This document shows positions 25,701 to 37,700 of a DNA stretch of 64,000 nt, piece after piece. The position numbers were made by a program, and so were the translations under genes. Below the pieces are notes generated by a model. That model was not told the origin of the DNA. It worked only from the letters and a program-made list of their open reading frames with translations, and made no database searches. Source of the stretch: Epiperipatus broadwayi (Eukaryota; Onychophora; Udeonychophora; Euonychophora; Peripatidae); assembly GCA_028023455.1 (NCBI GenBank), contig JAQFVV010006215.1, positions 4,509,230 to 4,573,229 on the forward strand. Direction: 5' to 3'. Each line of letters begins with the position of its first letter. Position 1 is the first letter of the stretch.

Positions 25701-28700
25701 TTTTCAGAAACGTAAATTCAAATCCAGCTTTACAAACCAGATAGCTATATGGGTCTGAACTCAGTTAAGTTTCATCATATATTAATAGCTAAAGCAATAT
25801 TACATCGCAACAGCCTTCAAGGGTACACTTATAATAATTAATAAAACAAGTCACAACTGCCTTTAAGCTTATGCTAAAATGTTCACTAGATGGAGCTTAC
25901 CACTAGCTCCAAACAAAGCTTTAATTATAAGTGCCAACAGAGAAAGAATTCAAAATCTCTACACATTCATATATATATATGAATGTGTAGGCTCTAATAT
26001 TATCTATTATGCTATAATGTAGCATTGAAATTGATGTATATATTCAATGTTCAACCAACCAACAGTAGTTTTTTATCTTCAATAAGCTGATTTTATTTAT
26101 TTTTGTATTTTTATGGAATTAGTTTCACACTTATTTTTCAGTCTATTTATAAGATAATATATAACATTAATTTATGTATTACTCCCTATCATACAAATCT
26201 TATATAGATATTTTAACACTTCTAGCAAATAAATATGATTCAGATACAGAAAGTGTTTTATTTAATAAATCATTCGATCCTTGGCTGTGCTAGACTCTAA
26301 AAGATCCAATATATACAGTATTATATTTCTTTTATTCTCATTTGTATTTATGTAAGTAAATACTAAAATAAAATATATAGTAGTTTAAAACATCAAGATT
26401 CAAATAATATATCATTGTTTTTTGAAGATGAAATTTAAATTACATTTTAAATATTTCTAATATTGCTGTAAAAAAAAATCTTAAAATATATGTGGTTGTA
26501 TATTTATTATTGACTTAACATTAATAATGAAATAGTTTGATCTTGCAAATTTATTTATTTGTTGGATATGTAGATATATAATTAATTTCAGAATTAAGTC
26601 TAGTGCATTTAAAATTATTTGATTTCTGCCAGTAATAATCTATAATAACAATTCACTTTTTTCAGTCAGTCTGTATCAGCTGCTTTATTTCATTCAATCC
26701 TTCTTTTGAAAGATTATTATATATTTTACATGACAAACTATTTGCTAATTTTTTGATCATTATCATTTATTTTCAGATAAAGAAAATTAGCATGCAGAAA
26801 GCTACAATTATGGGCAAGACACTTCATTAGGAAAAGACAAGCATTTCATTAAGTCATGTGTTCTTTGGGTGTTCCAAAACTTTATTTAATATTTATTCAT
26901 TCATTCACTTCTAACAAATTTTTTTTAAAAATCATTTTAAATGCTCTTTGAAGTTTTGTGACAGGAAGCATGAAAACTTATTCTACTTTTTGTTGCTATT
27001 CCAATTAATGAAGGTGATTTGTCTTTGATATAATGGTCATCAACCTCAAATATTTTTCTCAAAATCTGTGAAAGTAATTGAAACTCATGATTCTAGTTTT
27101 GCTGCATAGATTCAAAAAAGTCTACATAATTAGTTATTCATTAATCTTCAATGATATATTCTTAAAGTAATTAAGAAATTACTTGTATTGCATGGGCTAC
27201 GTTAATTATAAATATTTACAAAATAAAATTGCTGTATATTTACATTTGAAAAATGGCAAACCTTGATGTTCACTAGATATACCATATGGTGAATTTGCTA
27301 CTTTTTCCTGATTTGGCTTGCCTTTATTAACTCTCAAGTTTTGTTGACTGTAGATAATGATATTTTTATAATTGCCTAGAAGACAAATACAGTACAGTAA
27401 TTCATTTTAAGAAATGTTTTGATATATATCTTGGGAGTGGCATTATTTCTGCAGTATAAGAATTCCCATTACGTGTGAAGTGAGGTTTGCTTTTGTTGCA
27501 ATAAATTATGGGATTTTCCCTTCGTCTGCATTAAAAATTCAGGCAGGTGATTCTAAAGATGTCAGTGTATGGAAGGTAAGATGGCTCACAGGTTTCTCTA
27601 AGCATAGTGACCAAGAGATTCCTGACTCCGAGAAGGAAGAAGCCACAAAGCATCTATCACAAATATCATACTTATTCTAAAATGGCTGTTAAAGAATCTT
27701 TTTCAATAATTAGTTTCTGAAAGTCATAGCTAATAAAAGTGTAAAAAAATTTTTTTTAAGTTTAACTATAATTGTAATAAATTAATGCATGTTTAAAAAC
27801 ATTTAATCAGAAAAGGCTTACATTGCTTTAAACCTCTTTATTCTAGCTTAGCGCTTTCGATACTTCGAGTATTATAGTCATAGCTTTATCAATCAATATA
27901 GCTAAAATTTAATATTTGCATTTGTTTATTATTTGTCAGATTTGCATAAAATTAAATTTATTGTTTTTATCCAAATATATGTAAATATTGTCAGAAAAGC
28001 CATTTTTTAGATAGAGGGATGCTAGCTTCTTTTTTATTTAATGTGTACTTGTCTTTGGCTATAGTTCATGCCTTAAATTTTAGCTTTATGTCATCACTCT
28101 CGGTAACATGCAAATTGAAATATAGCTATACAATTTAATTATTTATAAACTTTGTGTAACTTTTATAAATATGTTTAAAACAAATCTTCACTTTACTAAA
28201 TATTTCTTAAACAATTTATTGATTTTGTTCAGCATATTGAGCCCTCTTCAAAAAATTTTTAATAGTTTAAAGTAATTTATAAATTTTAACAAATTAATTT
28301 GAATATTTTTTAGAGCTTGGAGATGCCACTTGTTATTACTGTCTTTCTTAATAGCTTTTTTAATCTATACCTTTACATTAGTTTGTCTTGCATCTTCCTA
28401 TTTGTTAATTACCTTCTATGTGTTAAATCCATCAAATGCCGAAACCATTTACAGTTGAGCCAAAGTTCAAATTGTAATCAAAGTTCAATTATAATATATC
28501 TATTTTGACATTTTCATTTTTTTTTTATTTATTTCCTCTCGGAATGCTTATCACTACACTTATGTCTTTCAAATATTTTCTAATTAAATCTTACATATCA
28601 TTGTTTAGTACAAAAGAATTCTGTTTACAAAAATCCAACTCAATAAGAATTTCAAAGCATAAACTTGAATTAATAGCATTTACGTACTTCATGGTATAGT

Positions 28701-31700
28701 AGTACATCTACCTATCATGCCAGGGATGATTTCTGTTCTAATCCTAGCTTGACATTTTATAAGGAATCTCATGGCATAGTGATTAGCCTATTTACTTGCC
28801 ACAGCCAGAACTTGTGATTTGAGTCCAGATGAAATGAATCTTGAAATTTTTTTTTTAAGTTACAAATGAGTGTAGTATATCCCTCCTCCGCCATTATGGG
28901 TTACTAAATGGGCATCTAGCTGGCCCAGATTGAGCTGAATTGTAAAAATAAAAAAATATGGCATGGTAGTCATTAACTTAGCTTATCTGTGTTTGATATC
29001 TTCCAATAAATTAAATAACTTATTCTGACTGATATAAATCTGTACAATATTGTTTTTCTGATTTTTTATGTAACAGATTCCATATTTCTTGCATTTGCGA
29101 CTTTATAATAAATTATGATTGCATTTTTCACTCACCTAAATTTTTATTATTATTCAAGAAAAAGAAAAGAAATAAAATATGTATACATAAAGAAAGTTTC
29201 AATAATTAGATAAAATGATTAAGCTGTATTGTTTATTCGGTCATATAAACAAGCATACTATAAAATATATTTTATTCAAATACAATCTATTATTAAACAG
29301 AAGTATTCTGACCACTAGGAGGATATAAAGATTTGAAAATCTTCAGGTTTCACATCAACACTATAAGAATAAATTCAGCCATTTGACTTAAATGAGCCAA
29401 AAATATACATATTTTTGAAATTAGAGTGGATTCGAACCCAGACTTTCAAGCTCCCTTAGTTATTCATTCAATCTTACACAACTTATACATATAACCACAT
29501 ACATGCAAAAAAGGTAAATGATCTCCAATATATGTATTTTGTGCTGAACCAGCACTCATCAGTTGATCCAAATCATTATCTCCTACACATATGATTAGTG
29601 CTCGGTTTATATTAAGATAGAAAATCTTTAAATTTTAATGAATAGGCTTCAATCTACTCCACTCTCAAACTTTTCAGCCATCTATATCATTGAAAATCTG
29701 CTGATGGCATGTTCAAAGCCTTTGCCAATTTTTGTTACCATACCCATGTTGACTGTAAGTCATTCTGACTCCCTTATATGTAGGATTTTAAGCCCATTTA
29801 AATATCCAGAAGAGGGATGGACAGAATACAGCCTGAAAATGTAATATTTTACAAGTATAGGATTTATATGTATGCTAGATGGGATTTGAACCCAGACTTT
29901 CAAGCTCCTTTTTGTCATCCACTCACAAAATATGTATGTTGGAGATCATTTATTTTTTCAATGTATATGGTCATGTGTATCAGTTGTATAAGATGGAGTT
30001 GATGATTAAAGGGAGCTTTAAAATCTGAGTCTTAAATCCCTATAATTACATCTAGCTTAAGTATATATACTATTCTTGTAAAATGTAAAATATTATATAT
30101 TCAGTTTGTATTCTGCCCATCCTTCTTTTGTGTATTTAAATGTGCTTAAAATCCTACATATGAGGTATCAAGAGTAACTTGCGGTCAACATGAGTATAAC
30201 AACAAAAATTGGAAAACATGCCATCATCAGATTTTCTATGATATGGATGGCTGAAAAGTTGGAGAGTGGAAAAGATTGAAGTCTTTGTTTATTAAAGCTT
30301 GAAGATTTGCTATCTTGATATAAACTGAGCACTGATTATATATCTGGACCAACTAATGAGTGCTGGTTCAGCAGGAAATACATATTGGAGATCATTTATT
30401 TTTTTCACACGTATATGGTCATGTGTATCAGTTGTACAAGATGGAGTGGATGACTAAAAGGAGTTTGAAAGTCTGGGTTCAAATTCCCTCTAATAACATT
30501 TAACTTAAGTATATATGCTATATTTGTAAATTGTTATATTTTTGAAATGAAAGTGTGATGTGATATATATATATATTGCATCTATAATTTACAAATTATA
30601 CATTTCAAATATATATCTGTAGATAGTGAAAAAAATATTTGATGAACTCTAAAATGTTTCTTGATTTAACTAAGTATTTTTAGTTAAGAATAAATGCTAA
30701 TCGGTAGTATAAGATAATGGTGTATGAATAAAAAGAGTTGAAAACGTAATTGTTGTACCTTATTTAACTAATCCTGCTTTAATTATTTTAATTTTTTTAA
30801 CTTCACTCAAAGATAACATAAATTCTTGCACATCACTAATTAGTATTTTCTAATATTCTATTGGATTATCTTGATTTATATTAATTTATTTTGTACTGTT
30901 ATTTGTTATTATAATTCTTTTGTGTTGTAGCATCATATTTAATTGTGCAATATTGTTTGTTTATATTTGCCTTTTGTTAATGGAATACTGTGTTCACCTC
31001 TATTCTTTTTTTATTGCAAGTAAAATATCATTAGAAGCTATTTATAAACAAATATGACTTTCCAAAGTCTGGACAAGAAAGAAAAAAGACCAAGAATAAA
31101 AATTTAAACAGTAAAAAAAGATTGAATTCGGAATTGCAGTGCTTTTAATTAATAGAAGTAAACTATTATAAATAAAAAAAAGAATATATAAAAATCCACT
31201 GGTTATATATAAAAAATTTTGATGTAAAATTTGGAGTTATGTTATAGTAGTCTGAATTGCTGCAATGTTAATGCAGTTTATTCTAATTGTTTGTGTGTGT
31301 GTGATGATAATATTGCATTTATAAATATAGTACTCTGATATTCACAACTTATTTTTCTTCTTAATAGGTTGCTGCTCAAACTGGCCATCAAGTAACTATA
31401 GTAGATCAAAATGAAAGTATTCTAAAAAATGCAGTTGCATCTATTGAAAAAAGTTTACAAAGAGTTATAAAAAAGAAGTTTATTGATGATGCCAAGGTAA
31501 TAACTAATAATATTAGATAGTAATGTATCACTAATATTAATATCATTTATGTTCTTTATTACATTTTACAATGCGTTTTACAACCCATTATTGACGGTTT
31601 CAATTGCCCCAGCAATCTTCTTCAGAACTTCTACTTATATTTTCAAATCTTAACTCTAAAAAAAAAAAAAAAAGTAATAAAGAACATAAATGATATTAAT

Positions 31701-34700
31701 ATTATATGAATTTGGCAATGCATAAAAAAAATAAAGTTTTAATGTATCACTTTGTATTTAAAATGCGCACATATATTTATTACAGACCACACATTTGATT
31801 GGATATATGTATATATTTTTTATTCAGTGTTTAACATTTTACAATTCTTAATTAATACATTGTTTCTTGGCAGTAAAACATTTGTTTATTTAAAATGTAT
31901 ATAAAGAATTATCTGCCAAAGTTCTAGTAAGTTTTACATATTGTTATAGGCCAGAACTGGTAAAAAAAAAATTGCAGTTGTTTTCAAGCACAGAAAATGA
32001 ATTTTAAAAAATATTAAGCAAGAAAATTAAATTAAAAAAGTCTCTCATAAAATGATACTAATGAAAGGTCAAAGATCTCAATTGCCATTCATGAAATGTT
32101 AAGTTCTTTTGTTAAATTGGAAAATAAAACAGAGGAAAGAGTGTTATAAAGTTGCCATTTGAAATAAAAAAATAATTTGCTGCTGAGGAGAACAATATTA
32201 TTTTCAGTTTTTATTCATACTGACAAAACAAATTAAGTCGATTTTTTATAATTACTTAAATATTAAAATTCATAGTGCACTGAGAAATTTTTTTCATTTC
32301 ATAATTTTAAATATTAGAAATAAATTTAAAAGAAACATTATACATTTTAGTATTTATGCTTATGCCAGTGCATATCCTCTATGTCAAATAGTAGTTGAAT
32401 TTAAATATTAAAATGCTAGTTATGTGTTAAAAGTGCTTAAAGCTGAATATTATTTTTTTAGTATTTCACTATGTAAAGCTGAATGTGATAAAGACTAATA
32501 TCTCGTGCTTTCTTAATTTTTTTTGATACTGATATGTATAGGACTAGACTATAATCTAGAAGCAGTACACTCATATATAAATTGAAAACCATAGACTTTA
32601 TTTAATAACTGAAACTAGTTCATTTACTCATAATTATATATAAATTAATAATAGTAATTAGTAGTTCAACTGGCGACAGGCTAGTTGAAGCAGCAATAAA
32701 TAATAGTTTGTGGAACAGTTCATATATGTTTAAACAAATAGATAGATAGATAACTAGAATTGAATTCCATTTCCACAATTTATTAAAAGTCCTTCTTTTA
32801 ATAACTATTCACTTCCATCATGTTTATCACTTTAACTCCCGTAATTTCAGACAATTGTTCACTAGTAACTTTAATAAGCACCATGTTGCTCTCTGAATCA
32901 ATCTTAATTAGATTAGTCTGGATCTTTTCTTCTATTACATCTGGTTTGCAACTGCATTATCTGCTTTCGCTCTACTCTTTTAGTTTTTCACTAGTCTACT
33001 TTTTTATTTAAGTTCTAGAATCAACATTTTATTTACTCTACTAATCTGCATATTATTAGACATTATTTCTATGTAAATCAGATTATACAATTTAATTCTA
33101 CTTTCTGCATATAAGTATTTCTAGAGTGACTTCTTCTTTTAATAACTATTCGCTTTTATCATGTTTAACACTTTAACTCCCTTAATTTCAGATGGTTGTT
33201 CAGTAATAATTTTAATAACCATCTTACTGCTCTCTTACATTTCTGAGTTCATCTAATTGGATTTTACTGGATCTCTAACTTGTATTATATTTGGTTTGCA
33301 ACTGCACTATCCACTTTCACTCTTCTCTTCTAGTTTTCACTATTTCCTTTTTCACTTTAAAGTTCTAGAATCAAAATTGTATTTACTCTGCTAATTTGCA
33401 TATTGTTAAACATTATTGCTATGCAAATTAGTCTATGTCATTTAATTCTACTTTCTGCATATAATTATTTTTAGACTGACTCAACACACTGCCTGTATTA
33501 GCCAGGTTTATATACACACTTATACATATACATATATCTTTATTAATAAATATATAACCAATCAATACACAACAGATACCAAATATTCTTTAGAGTAAGT
33601 TAATGGTTCAAATACACAACTCAACAAATTAACATGAGAGTTTGTAAATTGGGAAAGTAAATTTGGAAACTAAAGAAACTTTTTTTTTTTTAACCTGGCA
33701 CAGATGGAATGTTCAATATGAGGTCTTTTTTATATTAAGAAAATTACTCAAGAAACAAACATTTTTATAATGAACAAGACTTAGCTATACATAACTAAAG
33801 AATTTTACTTAACATAAACAAATGACATCTAATAGTTACAGTGATTTAATAACTCTAAATCTAATAGAATGTCCTTCTGATACCAAATTTATCCATTCAA
33901 AATATAACAGATGTGACACATTATTGCGATTAAACATCATTAATAATTTAAAATATTAAATCCCAGTTTGCCTAAAATGTTTTTTATTTTTATTTTGTTG
34001 ATTCTACATTTGCCCAGAATATAAATTTCAAATAATTTAAGAGGCTACCTAAAGTCCAGTACCATAATAACACAATTCAGAAAGATAGCAATTTAGACAT
34101 AATGGTAACAAGAAATCTGAATGGCATTACATATATGTTAGCCTTGTAGATATTTTCTTATAGTTCATCTCTCCACAAACTTGTGAAGAAGCTATTAGAA
34201 TTAAGGTTCGTAAACTTCTCTCTAATAAATGCCAAAATTATATTCCTATACAGTTTTTTTCTTCCAGTGATGTTTTTAAATGACTATAGGTTTTGGTCAT
34301 TTGACAAAATTTATAAGCTATGTAATGTGAATCAAACCATTTCATATGGATTAATTTATGTTTTTTATTACTGTCTTAATTAAGAAATATTTTAAAGATC
34401 CAAATTATGATAATATCTTTTCATCTATAAAAGAAAGTTCAGAATTGATTATGCTTTTTATATATCTCATGATTTTTTAATGCTTTTACAATCACTTGTT
34501 TCTAATTTATTTCAAAGATCTCTAATGTGGACCAAAATCTATTGAAGCAAAATATGTTCTGGAAAATTTTCAGATTTTTATGATGAGAATACAAGATTAA
34601 CCACAGGAATTTAGGCACTTTTTTTTTATACTTTATTATTTTTTTATTTATGAAAGCAAAGCTAGTTTGATGTCTGCCCTCTGAAGTTAAAGTTTTTTTA

Positions 34701-37700
34701 GGGAAAAGCATATGTTGGTAAGAAGCTGCATCACTTGTAATAATTGCTAATAATCTTTTTATTTCCTGACAGTAGTCTCCATGGATAAGTCTTCAATCTA
34801 TAGGGCTCTCCCTTTTGTATTTTATTTATATAATGTAGTTCTTAGTTATTTCAGTATGGTGGCACTTGCAAAAAATGGATAACAAGTTATACAATCCATA
34901 TTGATTGCAGTAATTCAAATTATAAAATGATTTGTACAGAAATATTGAAGAACTTAAACGATAGGAGTAAAATATATAAACATTGCTGAGAACTTACTTT
35001 GATTTCTTTTGTCCGTTAATCTGTATGTCAGCCATTTTTGTGAAAGAACTGAACTTGAATATTAAAACCAAGAACACGGCTTTAAAATTATTGCATGATT
35101 TATTTTCAATGTGTTATCTGACTTTCTTTATAATTTCATTTTGATGTCGCTAAACAATTTAATGATTGTACCTTTTTTCCCACCTATATATGATTTTTTT
35201 TTGCAAAGTTAAAATTCTGACATACTATTTGCGATTGGTAAACAAAAGATAAGGGCTGCTTTGTTTTTTGAGTTTATTTCTGATGCCACATAATCTCGGA
35301 AAATGATGTCTGTTTTTATTAAATATTTACAAACAGTAGTATGATAATGGCTGCATCAAAAGAATCTGCAAAATCTTTCATTCCATATAAGAAGTTATGG
35401 ATTATTAGTTGTTTTAATGCCATAGGATTTCATTTAAAATTAGGAAACAAGTGGATTGCTTTTTGAAAAATTTGGTTTATGACATTAAAGTTACAACGGT
35501 GAAACTGAATAGAACAGAATTTCTGTGATTAAAAAGATTTTTTTTTTTTTAATACTGGTAGTAATAATATAGTCCAATTTACAATTAGTTTATAGTACCA
35601 CTGAAGTAGTTATCTTGCAAACTTCAAATGTTCAGAATTGTTTTTTTCAATTTCGGTGAAAATAATATATGAGGAACATGAACCATGCATTTTCTTTTGA
35701 TCTTAATAATTATTTTTCGATTTCAAGTGAAAGGTGATTTTGCAGTCATTAAGAAATCCTTATCATAATGACCATTCCCAAATTTTTTAAAAATTTGGAA
35801 GAAAAAAATATATTAAAAGATTTATTGCTCTGAATTAAATATAATTTTCTGCTTCTTTTCCATCTAATGCATAATAAATGTGATCCATGTATCTGTGAAT
35901 GACAGACTGTGAAGTTGATATGACTTTGCACCTACTGCTGCCTAGGAGAAATATAAAGAGAGGTGTTTTGAACTGATGGTGAAATGATGGAAGCCTTGTT
36001 GATCACTATCTGAAATGGGGAACTAGGTTTTAGGAAATTGGGTATTGTGTTTTTTGAGGACTTTATAAAGAACTGTTTTGATTAAAATCAATGTCTGAAT
36101 AAAAATATTCAAATAAAGGTAGATGATGATGATGTTATTGTTACTCTTAAAAATTCTTATTATGAATCAAAGTTTATATTTTATGGGTGATTCATCATCT
36201 GAATTAAGAATGTAAGTTAACTAATTTATATGTTTAAATATTATTATTTCAATATGGTTTAGGTAATAGTAAATACTTTTAAAGCAATGTCAGAAAATTA
36301 TCAGCATTTAATGAATATATTATGCTGGTTTAAAGGTCCTTCACTTTTAATACTTCTAATTTTTTTGTATACAGTTTTTTTTTTATGTATATATGTATGA
36401 GTATATTTTTTGATTCAGAGTTCTACAGTCTTTAGAATTTATTATGTAGAGTAAGAGTAAGTTACACATTATGTAAGAATTGGGTGTCTTGATATATATT
36501 ATTGTTTGTGATTGATTGGATACTCTTAATATTAATAAACCTGAGAGTTATAAGTTTAAATTAAATAATTGCCATTCAAAAATTTAATAGTTTGAAAATA
36601 GGCTAAGAATATAAATATTACCTGCCAAATGTATGTTGCATATCAAACATTTATTTATTATTAAGCTTATATAAATGAATTTGCAGTAAAGTTTGAATCA
36701 TCAGCATTTCAGTTTATTTGGCATTCCTATAGGCATGATCTAATTTCACACTTGAGTTTTAATCCAATTTTTTATTAATTAAAAATAAATAGATGCAGAT
36801 GCATGATAAAAAAATATGTAATATTTTAGTTTTTTTGAATAAATTAATTTCATATTTTAAAGTAAAATTTATGATTATAGTATAGCAATTAAATTAATAC
36901 ATTCTGATTTACATATATGCATAATTTCTTTTGTCAGTCTCATTTTGTTGAGATATCTTTAAGCCATGAGAATAAGTTGTTTTTGTTATATATGATTTCT
37001 TTTTCATTTTATCTTCATATTGGGAGCCATAAAAAGGAAAAAGTGATCCACCTAAATAAGCAGAGGTAAAAAACAAAAGTAGAAAACATTTAGTTTTTAT
37101 AAACTTTTTCCATTGATATATTATTTACTGGCTGTCACTCCAAGAAAGTGAAATAAAAAAACAAACTTGTAAATTGCAAATATCATAAAAATTAATTTTT
37201 AAAACTACAAATATCAAGTATATCAAATTTATATATACTGGTTAAATTAATTGATTTTAATATCTAACGACCATATATTAAACGTGTAACAAGAAAAGAT
37301 ACTTTACATTACATGATCACCATTTCTTATGCTTGCTCATAACTGTTATTAAACAGGCAAAACTCTCCATAAAGTAATGCCACTCAGTGCAAGCCATAGT
37401 AATCAATGCCTTCTAGCATCCATTGATTACTCTGGCTTGCACTGAGTGGCATTACTATATGGAGAGTTTTGCCTGTTTAAAAGATACTTAACTTCAACCA
37501 AACATAACTTTTCTTGTTAAATGTTTAATATTTAGTCATAGATATTACAATTGGCACAAGAAAAATGAAATTAAATATTAATTAATTGATTTGTGTTTTA
37601 ATTAGTCACAGTATAAAATTTTGTACAAAATGTTTTTCCTATGATTACATGAATAAATTGAATATTTTTTTTTTTCTAATTTATTTATAAAATCACAAAT

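Larger units (their letters stand above)
16725..31367 (+). other. HADH intron 1 (14.6 kb)
   Basis: Starts GTATTA and ends TTAATAG. It contains a T1 repeat (18661-19226), a minus-strand LINE (about 19960-24185) with a nested hAT MITE, three SINE-like units and the T1 array at 29400-30500. Besides these, 16725-18640 holds only AT-rich sequence with a 15-G run at 17351-17365. 26000-27400 and 30560-31360 show nothing I can name. Confidence 0.85.

Noticed and set aside
27543-27575. Possible 33-base exon with AG before and GTAAGA after, in phase with HADH exon 1
   Set aside because: It would insert 11 residues right after the glycine-rich NAD loop, where the family tolerates none, and it overlaps the LINE-tail-like repeat.
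29400-30500. CRISPR-like array (repeated blocks)
   Set aside because: The repeats are few, long, inverted and tRNA-box-like, in an animal intron; there is no spacer structure.
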